This document shows positions 17,319 through 25,297 of a stretch of DNA of 64,000 bases, piece after piece. Under the pieces are notes generated by a model that was given only the letters and a program-made list of their open reading frames with translations, had not been told where the DNA came from and did no database searches. The translations under genes and the position numbers were made by a program. The stretch spans positions 620,001 to 684,000 of the forward strand of contig JAHLKX010000001.1 of the NCBI GenBank assembly GCA_020444515.1, written 5' to 3'. How positions within the stretch are numbered: position 1 is the first letter of the stretch; every line of letters starts with the position of its first letter. This DNA is from Bacteroidota bacterium. GTDB taxonomy: Bacteria; Bacteroidota; Bacteroidia; Bacteroidales; JAADJA01.

Positions 17319-18801
17319 AATTGGTCTTTTTTTTCCGCACCAATTATTTGAAGATCACCCAATCTTCAGCATTTGTGATCATTTGTACCTTGTTGAAGAA
17401 TCTCTATTTTTTAAATATTACGCATTCCACAAACAGAAGCTGGCATTTCACCGGGCCACGATGAAATCTTTAGAGCGCAAACTGGTTGCAAAAAATATAG
17501 CTGTGAGCTATATTTCCTGCTTCGAATCCATTGCTGACATTCGACAACTCCTGCCCTACCTGGCTCAAAAACATTCGATGCAGGAGCTTCATTTTATCGA
17601 CCCAACCGATGACTGGCTTTCCCAACGAATCGGCAAAACAAGTAAGTCGTTGGAATGTAAATTAATCGAATATGAAAATCCGCTCTTCCTGAACACCAGA
17701 GATGATTTGAAATCGTTTTTCAGAAGTAAAAAACAATCGTTTTTCCAAACGACATTCTATAAGCAGCAACGAAAGAGATTCAATATTTTAATTGATCAGG
17801 ATGGTCATCCCGCTGGGGGGAAATGGAGCTATGATACCGAAAACAGAAAAAAATATCCAAAAGTAAAGAAACCCCCAAAGATTGATTTTCCTGAACCTTC
17901 ATCCACCTGGGATGAGGCCGTACAATATGTTGATAAACATTTCAGAGACAATCCCGGAAAAATTGAACCTCATCCGATATATCCCATATCCCATGAAACA
18001 TCCAAACAGTGGTTTCAGCAGTTTTTAGATTCTCGTTTTCATGATTTCGGAGCTTACGAAGATGCAATCGTTATGGATGAATCCATCCTGAATCACAGCC
18101 TTATCTCTCCCCTGCTCAACATTGGATTGCTAAATCCCAAAGATATCATTGATCAGGCCATCACCTTTTCCAAAGAGCAGGGCGTTCCCATTAATTCAAC
18201 AGAAGGATTTATAAGGCAAGTTATAGGTTGGAGAGAATTTATGAGAGGAATGTACGAAAGCAAAGGGCGTTCGTCGAGAACACGCAACTTTTGGAACTTC
18301 AAAAGAAAGATTCCAGCCAATTTTTATGATGGGACAACAGGCATTGATCCCATTGACCAAACCATTCATAAAGTTCTCCATACGGGCTATTGTCATCATA
18401 TTGAACGGCTCATGGTATTGGGCAACTTTATGCTGTTGTGCGAATTTGATCCGGATGAAGTTTATCAGTGGTTCATGGAGCTTTTTATTGATGCTTATGA
18501 CTGGGTTATGGTTCCCAATGTTTATGGCATGAGTCAATTTGCAGATGGTGGATTATTTGCTACCAAACCTTATATAAGCAGTTCAAATTATTTAATGAAG
18601 ATGAGCGACTACCCCGATGGCGAATGGCAAAAAACATGGGATGGACTATTCTGGGCATTTATTCATAACCATCAGGATTTTTTTGAAAAAAATCCAAGAA
18701 CCAAGATGTTACTCTATTCCTACAACCGCATGTCGGATGAAAAAAGAAAAATTCATTTGGGCTTTGCAAAAGAATTCCTTAGCAGTTTAAAATCGGATTA
18801 A
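17311..18801 (+). CDS. Cryptochrome/photolyase-related protein lacking the Fe-S cysteines
   Basis: 496-residue flavoprotein of the prokaryotic (6-4) photolyase / CryPro (PhrB) branch: N-terminal [13 protein letters not shown] domain, then the FAD-binding helical region with [32 protein letters not shown] and [20 protein letters not shown]. In Fe-S members the next segments hold cluster cysteines (MSxYCxGC and ACPFxxLYW). Here they read MSDYPDGEW and [11 protein letters not shown], so those three cysteines are absent. It probably binds FAD and acts in light-driven DNA repair or light sensing without the cluster. It starts within the 3' end of DUF2256. Confidence 0.85.
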   Translation: MTKIGLFFPHQLFEDHPIFSICDHLYLVEESLFFKYYAFHKQKLAFHRATMKSLERKLVAKNIAVSYISCFESIADIRQLLPYLAQKHSMQELHFIDPTDDWLSQRIGKTSKSLECKLIEYENPLFLNTRDDLKSFFRSKKQSFFQTTFYKQQRKRFNILIDQDGHPAGGKWSYDTENRKKYPKVKKPPKIDFPEPSSTWDEAVQYVDKHFRDNPGKIEPHPIYPISHETSKQWFQQFLDSRFHDFGAYEDAIVMDESILNHSLISPLLNIGLLNPKDIIDQAITFSKEQGVPINSTEGFIRQVIGWREFMRGMYESKGRSSRTRNFWNFKRKIPANFYDGTTGIDPIDQTIHKVLHTGYCHHIERLMVLGNFMLLCEFDPDEVYQWFMELFIDAYDWVMVPNVYGMSQFADGGLFATKPYISSSNYLMKMSDYPDGEWQKTWDGLFWAFIHNHQDFFEKNPRTKMLLYSYNRMSDEKRKIHLGFAKEFLSSLKSD

Positions 18802-19039
18802 AATTGCATCAAGGGCAGTGAAACAAATCTCTGATTGCTATGAACATGAATAACTTTTAAGATATCATCAATTTATATGGTTCTAAAAAACATGAGGATT
18901 TAGAACATTCAAATTGTTAGTCATATATCAGGATCGAGCACCGCTGAGTTTGTTGAGCAATCGCATACCTTTGAAACAATAAAACCAATCAAAGCCTTCT
19001 AAAAAGAAATAAGATTATGACTGAATAAATTAAGTTAAT

Positions 19040-19489
19040 ATGTTATTAAAAACACTCATTGGGCTGGGTGCAGCACTGGGTCTTTACCTTACCATCAGGA
19101 CAAAAAAGATATTTCAGGCGATCATAACACTGGGAATGATTGTGGGCATCATACTGGTGCTGTTGCCATTCAGAAGCATTCAGGAACCCGGGCTTTACAT
19201 TTATTTGGGTTTTGTAGCTCTTGCTTTTATTTATGGCCTGGTAGCAAAAGAAAAGGAAAGAGGAACACGGATAACCATTTGCCTCATGTCAGCATTCCTG
19301 TTCACCTATTGGCTATGGGTAATAAACCATTGGCATGGGGACGCCCTTTTGGCCCCCATCCTTGCACTGATTGTTATGTTGGCAAGCATCATTGGCAAAG
19401 TAAAACTGAAAAGTGAATGGGGCTATCTAACTATATTGACGTTTGATGCGATGGCCATACTCCTTGAAAACTGGTTGAAAGCAAATTGA
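19040..19489 (+). CDS. Small hypothetical membrane protein
   Basis: 149 residues with about five hydrophobic helices (TLIGLGAALGLYLTI, AIITLGMIVGIILVLLPF, IYLGFVALAFIYGLVA, TICLMSAFLFTYWLWVI, LLAPILALIVMLASIIG). No recognised family. It lies 238 bases after the photolyase-related gene with no visible terminator, so cotranscription is possible but unproven. Confidence 0.6.
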   Translation: MLLKTLIGLGAALGLYLTIRTKKIFQAIITLGMIVGIILVLLPFRSIQEPGLYIYLGFVALAFIYGLVAKEKERGTRITICLMSAFLFTYWLWVINHWHGDALLAPILALIVMLASIIGKVKLKSEWGYLTILTFDAMAILLENWLKAN

Positions 19490-19898
19490 CCAATTATTTA
19501 AACGTGCACAGCTATCGAGACACCCCGACAGTCAGGAAACCAATGGTTGTGAGTCAGGGCGATTTCTCTTTGATAATATGTGTTATAATTTTCAAACTCC
19601 TTTTAATAAAAGCCATGATCTTTTAGATTTTGAAGGAAATCAGATAAGCCTATTTTAATGGATAAATGAAATTAAAAAGACCGTTAACATAATTGTTGAT
19701 CAGCAACAAAAGGCATTCCTTTTAATATTAATTAAAAGGCTCACGGAAGCATGTGGCATACTTAGTATCTCTTTAGAGAATACAATAATTCCCCCACTCA
19801 CTACATCCATTCTACAACTCATTACATTCTGTTTTTTTTATCAATGGCAATGGATCACCTTTGTAATGTGAAATTAGAATCATTTAACAATTTGAACC
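19490..19898. other. 409-base intergenic region
   Basis: No coding sequence seen. Near 19510-19540 is a degenerate relative of the CCCGATAGCTATCGGG repeat family. At 19718-19739 CCTTTTAAT and ATTAAAAGG form a 9-bp hairpin with an ATTA loop and no T-tract. The 3' end carries CACCTTTG (19856-19863), one base off the -7 consensus, about 36 bases before the next ATG. Confidence 0.5.
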
Positions 19899-21554
19899 AT
19901 GAAAACTACATTTAAATCATTCCGTAACTTATTCCTGTTGACAACCATGATGTTGATGGCAAGCTTTGTCATCGGTCAGGATTATGTACAGAATTACAAT
20001 GTCATCAGCAATCGCAAATCGATACGCTTCTCTGATAACTTTACAGATTATGACGTTCAGATCAAGGGAAAGGTAACGGTTAATGATGATGATACCAGAA
20101 TCACCGGGATATCTTCCGGAGGCTACCTAAAAATCAGCAAAAAGACCTTTGGCAACAAACGGTCCATTATCATCGAAAGCGATTCGAAAGGATCACTGAG
20201 CTATGAGTATTATGAAGGCCGCACTGAGGTTCCCTATGATCCGGAGGGTAAAAAATGGCTGGCAGATGTGCTTCTTGATGTAATCCGCATGTCAGGTATT
20301 GCTGCAGAGGATCGGACCAAACGCATATATAAAAAAGAGGGGATCGATGGTTTCCTGGAGGAGATTGATATGATCGAGTCCAACAGCGTAATGGGCATAT
20401 ATTTTAGTGAACTGTTCAACAATTTTAAGCTCAATGAAAATGAAACCATGGCGGCTTGCAGTGCCATCGCGTCTGAGATCAGCTCCAACACTGAACGGGG
20501 AAGTCTTTTCAGAGATTACAGCAGCCTGTTTATGCAGAGCAATGCAACAATGGTGGTGTATTTCAATAGCATTTCCAAATTGTCGTCCAATACGGAAAGG
20601 GGATCGGTACTCCGGAAAATATCGGATGAAATAGATTTCAACGATCCAAAAGTGACAGAGGCCTATTTTGGTTGCGTTGATAAAATGTCGAGCAATACGG
20701 AAAGAGGGAGTGTATTGCGCAATGTTGAAAAAACACAGGATCTGTCGGAAAATGCTTATAGCAGGTTACTTACAAGTGTTAAAAAATTGAGTAGTAACAC
20801 TGAAATGGGATCCGTCATGCGATCATTGGAAAAGTTGAACATGAAAAACCCCGCTATTGCCAATGCTTATTTCAATGCCATCAATAGCATGACCAGCAAC
20901 ACCGAGGCTGGGAGTACACTGCGTCATTTGATCAGTCATTATGAATTATCGGATGAAAACTATGTTTCCCTGTTGGGTTGTGTAAAAAAGCTCACTTCCA
21001 ATACCGAAGCAGGCAGCGTAATGAGGAAAATCAAATCAATCAACATGCAAAATACAGCGGTTCTGACCACATATTTTGATGCCATCAACACCATGACCAG
21101 CAATACCGAAGCAGGCAATGTATTATCCTATACCATTAAAACACATCCACTAACGGATCCGGCATGGGAACGTCTGTTTTCAGTGACAGGCAGATTAACC
21201 TCCAACACAGAAATGGGGAATGTGTTGCGGACGGCCATCCCGGTTATGCCTTATAATCCCAATGTTTTGAACACATTCTTTGATGCAACCCATAAATTTA
21301 CAAGCAGCACCGAGCATGGCAGGGTATTGCGCACCATGACGGAAAGCAGTCAATTCGACAAAGCAGCGTGCCTAGGATTATTGGAGAGCGCCAAACTGAT
21401 CACATCCAATACTGAAAAATCTTCCGTTCTGCAAAAAGTGGCCGGAACACCACTAATCCAGGATAAAGAAGTGAAGGATAAATATATGGATGTAGCTTCA
21501 ACACTCTCCTCCAATACAGAATATAGAAATGCTGTAGAGAAAATCGTTCAATAG
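19899..21554 (+). CDS. Secreted helical-repeat protein with SNTE repeats
   Basis: 551 residues. A signal peptide (1 to about 26, ending SFVIGQ) and a beta-rich region (about 30-110, with ISSGGYLKISKK) are followed by tandem units of about 33 residues, each carrying (S/T)SNTExGSVLR. I count eleven clear copies plus a degenerate first one (ESNSVMGIYF), so residues from about 155 to the end should form an alpha-helical solenoid. The GGYL region and E-x-G-x-V-L repeats resemble modules I recall outside the membrane in M56/BlaR-type sensors, but no peptidase or membrane anchor is present here. It lies 102 bases before a two-kinase, LytTR system, so a role as the extracytoplasmic sensing partner is a reasonable inference. 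Confidence 0.7.
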   Translation: MKTTFKSFRNLFLLTTMMLMASFVIGQDYVQNYNVISNRKSIRFSDNFTDYDVQIKGKVTVNDDDTRITGISSGGYLKISKKTFGNKRSIIIESDSKGSLSYEYYEGRTEVPYDPEGKKWLADVLLDVIRMSGIAAEDRTKRIYKKEGIDGFLEEIDMIESNSVMGIYFSELFNNFKLNENETMAACSAIASEISSNTERGSLFRDYSSLFMQSNATMVVYFNSISKLSSNTERGSVLRKISDEIDFNDPKVTEAYFGCVDKMSSNTERGSVLRNVEKTQDLSENAYSRLLTSVKKLSSNTEMGSVMRSLEKLNMKNPAIANAYFNAINSMTSNTEAGSTLRHLISHYELSDENYVSLLGCVKKLTSNTEAGSVMRKIKSINMQNTAVLTTYFDAINTMTSNTEAGNVLSYTIKTHPLTDPAWERLFSVTGRLTSNTEMGNVLRTAIPVMPYNPNVLNTFFDATHKFTSSTEHGRVLRTMTESSQFDKAACLGLLESAKLITSNTEKSSVLQKVAGTPLIQDKEVKDKYMDVASTLSSNTEYRNAVEKIVQ

Positions 21555-21656
21555 ATCAATTCAATTCTTGCCGATTGAGATGGCGCTTTTGTAACGAAGA
21601 AGCAGAGTGAGAATCACCGAAAATCGTACCTTTAACCATTCAATTCAACTGTTAAA

Positions 21657-22742
21657 ATGCATTGGATCTGGAGAAGTATATTGATCAGTTCGACCATATC
21701 AGCTGGGATCTTCCTTTTTGTCTTCTACAGTGAAACGGGTGCGCTCCCCCTGATGGATGAGAACTGGGTAGGGCTGTCGCTGGCACTTTTACTTGGCAAC
21801 CTGGTTGGAGCAGGCATGTTCCGGTTGAACCTTTCCTTTAATAAAATACTGCCCTGGAACCGCCATATTACAGGTCGGTTTATCATGGAAGTGTTCAGCG
21901 GATTTCTGTTGGTAACCCTGGCAGCCATGATCTATATTTACGGGTTTGTTGACCAGATAGTTGAAACCGACCTGCTGGATAGTTTCTGGGAAGAGTATTG
22001 GGATGGTGTGGTAAAATTTGGCATTGTTTCCCTGGTGATCATCTACTTGTTCTCATTGGTTAACTTTTCCATTTTTTCATATAACCAGTATGCTGTGCAA
22101 CAGATCCGAACCTTGAGCCTCGAAAGGCAGCAATTGAATTTGCAATTCGAAGCCCTGAAGAGTCAGCTCAGTCCTCACTTTCTTTTTAATTCCCTGAACA
22201 CGATTTCATCACTCATATACAAGGATTTGCATCTGGCAGAAAATTTTATCCGGCAACTGGCGCATACTTATACCTATATTTTAGGCAATGATGAAACAAA
22301 ACTGGTAAAACTAAAGATTGAAATGGAGATGATGCAGTCCTTTTTTGAAATGCAAAAAACCCGATATGGGGATGCATTGAGCCTTAAAATTGATGTACCG
22401 GAAGAAATCAAACAAACCTATATTCCGCCCCTTACCCTGCAGATGTTGCTTGAAAATGCTTTGAAACACAATCTCGTGGAGGATGACAACCCTTTGCACC
22501 TCAGGCTCTTTTTTATGTCGAAAGAAGATATGTTGGTCTTGCAGAATAATCATATCCCCAGGCCGGAACTCATCCGGATCGGAAACAGTCTGGTGGACAG
22601 ACCGAAGAATGGAAATTCCCACAAAATAGGATTATCGAACATCAGGAAGCGCTATGCCTACTTTACCAACCGGCAACCAGCGGTTATCTTTGAAAAGGAT
22701 TTTATTGTTAAACTACCCATAATTGAGAAAAACGTTGAATAG
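21657..22742 (+). CDS. LytS-type sensor histidine kinase
   Basis: 361 residues. Four N-terminal membrane helices (to about 142) lead into a short coiled coil and a His_kinase/HATPase module of the LytS/YehU class. The phospho-acceptor His174 is in SPHFLFNSLNTI, ATP-binding Asn267 in LLENALKHN, and IGLSNIRKRY is the usual end motif. It should phosphorylate the LytTR regulator encoded two genes downstream. The next gene starts inside or at its stop codon, so the three are coupled. No large sensor domain is present; input probably comes through the membrane part or the upstream repeat protein. Confidence 0.9.
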   Translation: MHWIWRSILISSTISAGIFLFVFYSETGALPLMDENWVGLSLALLLGNLVGAGMFRLNLSFNKILPWNRHITGRFIMEVFSGFLLVTLAAMIYIYGFVDQIVETDLLDSFWEEYWDGVVKFGIVSLVIIYLFSLVNFSIFSYNQYAVQQIRTLSLERQQLNLQFEALKSQLSPHFLFNSLNTISSLIYKDLHLAENFIRQLAHTYTYILGNDETKLVKLKIEMEMMQSFFEMQKTRYGDALSLKIDVPEEIKQTYIPPLTLQMLLENALKHNLVEDDNPLHLRLFFMSKEDMLVLQNNHIPRPELIRIGNSLVDRPKNGNSHKIGLSNIRKRYAYFTNRQPAVIFEKDFIVKLPIIEKNVE

Positions 22743-23778
22743 CAAGCTTTTTTATAACAACCTCGTTTTTCGACTAGCAGCTCCTCCCCTTTTTGGGATT
22801 GTGATTTACCTGCTTATCCTGATGTTTTTCGATTCGGTGAACATGCTGGCTGAGAACTTTTTCAGCCGTGAGATCATGTTCATTTTCGGGCTAACCTACC
22901 TTTTCTTCGAGATTAACCGTGCCATCATTATCCTGTTGAATAAACTGTTTTCCATTGACCGTTCCATTCGCCTGCGCATTTTAATTCAATACGTTGTTGC
23001 AGCAGTGGCCAGTGTGACGATTGTTTCGGCGGTACTCTTTCTTTACTTTAGATACATTGAAGGTTTTACGACCATCAATACCGAACTGATCACCTTTAAT
23101 TTGATTTACCTGTTCACCGCTGTTTTTTATCATCTGTTTCATCTGAGCATGGTTTTTTTATACAAGCGCAACGACCGGCTTGTTGAGCAAGAGCTTCAGC
23201 AAAAAAAGCAAACTCAACTGGAGTTGAACACCTTCCGGAACCAGGTGAATCCTGAATTTTTATTCCAATCACTTGAAACGGTGATTTCCACCCTGCATGA
23301 AAACAAAAAGGAGGCAGATGACCTGATTGACGACCTGGCACGGACCTACCGCTATACCCTGGATAACCGACACAATGAATTGGTTTCAATGAAAGATGAA
23401 CTGGATGCCCTCAAAGTGTTGGTTAAAATTTATGAAAAACGTTTTCCGGATGCTTTAAAAATTGAAACAGAAATAAACAACCAGGCACATCTTAAAAGCC
23501 TGGTGCCTTGCACTTTGTCTATTTTACTGGAAAAAGCGGTGATGGGAAATATCGTTTCAAAAAGTTTACCGCTGACCTTCAGCGTCATAACCCGTGATGA
23601 TTCCCTTTTGGTAGGATATAATCAAAACAAACGGCTACGGGAACACAACCCATACAACACCCGAATGGAATTCCTGGAGAAAGCATATGGGTTTTTTAGT
23701 GAACAGGGAATGGAGGTTAATCACCATAGCGACTTTGTGAGATATAAGATACCCCTGATAAAAATCGAAGAAGAATAA
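22723..23778 (+). CDS. Degenerate LytS-like pseudokinase
   Basis: About 351 residues with four membrane helices and the same overall layout as the preceding kinase. The phospho-acceptor His is replaced by Glu178 (NPEFLFQSLE instead of SPHFLFNSLN), the ATP-binding Asn by Lys271 (LLEKAVMGN instead of LLENALKHN), and no glycine-rich ATP lid is seen. The reading frame is intact, so this is a conserved non-catalytic partner rather than a decayed gene. No ATG lies near the N-terminus; initiation must use TTG at 22723 or 22735, the latter almost on the stop codon of the kinase gene. It probably forms a heterodimer with the active kinase and modulates it. Confidence 0.8.
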   Translation: MRKTLNSKLFYNNLVFRLAAPPLFGIVIYLLILMFFDSVNMLAENFFSREIMFIFGLTYLFFEINRAIIILLNKLFSIDRSIRLRILIQYVVAAVASVTIVSAVLFLYFRYIEGFTTINTELITFNLIYLFTAVFYHLFHLSMVFLYKRNDRLVEQELQQKKQTQLELNTFRNQVNPEFLFQSLETVISTLHENKKEADDLIDDLARTYRYTLDNRHNELVSMKDELDALKVLVKIYEKRFPDALKIETEINNQAHLKSLVPCTLSILLEKAVMGNIVSKSLPLTFSVITRDDSLLVGYNQNKRLREHNPYNTRMEFLEKAYGFFSEQGMEVNHHSDFVRYKIPLIKIEEE

Positions 23779-23789
23779 AAACAGATTTT

Positions 23790-24563
23790 ATGAAAGTAGT
23801 AATCGTAGAAGATGAAAAACCTGCTTTAGAAAAGCTGGAAATGATGTTAAAGGAATATGATCCGGAGATCGATGTCGTGGCCAGATTTGGATCCGTCATC
23901 CAAACGGTCAACTGGATTAAGAACGCTGGTGAAGATGCCGATCTTTTTTTTATGGATATCCTGCTCACCGATGGACAAAGCTTCGATATTTTCGAACAGG
24001 TGGAGATCAATAAGCCGGTGATCTTCATTACTGCCTATAACGAATATGCCATCAAAGCCTTCAAGGTCAACAGCATCGATTACCTTCTTAAACCGTTGAA
24101 TTATGAAGACCTTTATAAGAGCATGGAAAAGATCAAAGTCTTGCGCGAAAATTTGCCGGCCAATAAGGAACGTATCCAGTATGACGAACTCAGCCGGGTG
24201 CTGCTTGATATGAATCGTAATTATAAAAACCGCTTTATGGTAAAGGTGGGAGAACATATCCGCTCTGTTAAAACTGAAAATATTTCTCTGTTTTATGCTG
24301 AAGGTCGAACGGTTTTTTTGATTACCAGTAAGCAGCACAAGTATATTGTGGATTACACCCTGGAGGAACTGATGAATAACCTGGATCCTGATATGTTTTT
24401 CAGGGTTAACCGTAGCTTCATCGTCAATATCAATGCGATTCAGGATGTTGTGGTTTATTCCAACAGTCGATTATTGATTGAGTTGAACCAGCCTTTTGAT
24501 ACGGAAATAATTGTCAGCCGGGAAAGGGTAGCCCAGTTAAAAACCTGGTTTGAGGGGGCCTGA
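23790..24563 (+). CDS. LytTR-family response regulator
   Basis: 257 residues: receiver domain (1 to about 120) with phospho-acceptor Asp56 in FFMDILL, acidic pair EDE at 7-9 and Lys101 in DYLLKPLN. A LytTR DNA-binding domain follows from about 150 (FMVKVGEHIRSVKTENI, FFRVNRSFIVNINAIQDV). It is the output of the two LytS-like proteins 11 bases upstream. Target genes are not visible; the repeat-protein gene 19899-21554 is a natural candidate. Its last 27 bases overlap tail-to-tail with the minus-strand gene ending at 24537. Confidence 0.92.
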   Translation: MKVVIVEDEKPALEKLEMMLKEYDPEIDVVARFGSVIQTVNWIKNAGEDADLFFMDILLTDGQSFDIFEQVEINKPVIFITAYNEYAIKAFKVNSIDYLLKPLNYEDLYKSMEKIKVLRENLPANKERIQYDELSRVLLDMNRNYKNRFMVKVGEHIRSVKTENISLFYAEGRTVFLITSKQHKYIVDYTLEELMNNLDPDMFFRVNRSFIVNINAIQDVVVYSNSRLLIELNQPFDTEIIVSRERVAQLKTWFEGA

Positions 24564-25295
24564 ACCCTGCATAGTTAAAATACCACGGTCGATGCTATCA
24601 AACTGAAGGGTTTTAAATGAAGTTGTGTCGGCACGATTGATATCAAGCAGTTTAATTCTCCAGTCATGATCAAGGGTAAATACTCCCCCAATAAAAGGAT
24701 TTAACATATACCCCCAGGCCGGGCTGTCTCCTGCTCCACATTCCCAGTATTTGTCTTCAAAATAGAACTTAAACTTGTCGTCCTCATGACGTATTATACA
24801 ATGATATACCTGCCCGGGCTGAATGGTATCGATGGTGGCCTGTTGGTCCTCGGCATCGTTGGGATGAACACCATTGACATAACAATATCCGCCCACCAGG
24901 AGCATGGTATCATTGATGCATTTATAAACCAGTCGGGCCGAACCTCCTTCATGATGCGTACCCTTGGAGAATCCCCGCAATTTGCTCCACCCATTTCTTT
25001 CAGGTTCAGGATAAAACCAGCTGGAGTCGGTTTTAAAATAAAACTCAATCTCCTTAAGATCATAGACAAACTCCACCGAGGGATAATAACTGTGATTACC
25101 GGCCGGTATGCGAATGGTTCGCCACTGATTTGATAAATCAACAAATGTTGAATAGGTCACCAGGAAGATTTCCGTGATTGGCAACAGCACGATCAGAAAC
25201 GTCAGTAAATTGATGATGAAAGTGGTTCTTGAAATCTTGTACAAGAATGCAAGCAGATAGGGTTTTAAATAGATATTCCTTTTAAAGATTCTCAA
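24537..25295 (-). CDS. Hypothetical membrane-anchored protein, TTG start
   Basis: 252 residues. One membrane helix (about 28-48, INLLTFLIVLLPITEIFLVTY) precedes an extracytoplasmic domain rich in Trp, Tyr and Gly (WFYPEPERNGWSKLRG, YWECGAGDSPAWGYML) that looks beta-sandwich-like. No family recognised. There is no usable ATG: TTG at 25295 lies two bases after the stop of the multiheme cytochrome gene, so translation must be coupled to it. The pair may form a complex at the membrane. Confidence 0.65.
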   Translation of the reverse strand: MRIFKRNIYLKPYLLAFLYKISRTTFIINLLTFLIVLLPITEIFLVTYSTFVDLSNQWRTIRIPAGNHSYYPSVEFVYDLKEIEFYFKTDSSWFYPEPERNGWSKLRGFSKGTHHEGGSARLVYKCINDTMLLVGGYCYVNGVHPNDAEDQQATIDTIQPGQVYHCIIRHEDDKFKFYFEDKYWECGAGDSPAWGYMLNPFIGGVFTLDHDWRIKLLDINRADTTSFKTLQFDSIDRGILTMQGSGPLKPGF

Positions 25296-25297
25296 TG

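Noticed and set aside
19718..19739. CCTTTTAAT-ATTA-ATTAAAAGG hairpin as a terminator
   Set aside because: AT-only stem core, no T-tract, and no gene ending just upstream.
19899..21554. Tandem repeats considered as a CRISPR or minisatellite array
   Set aside because: The repeats are at protein level (about 33 residues) with variable DNA and a continuous frame.
22723..23778. Second LytS-like gene as a pseudogene
   Set aside because: Intact frame, membrane helices and coupling to its neighbours argue for a functional non-catalytic protein.
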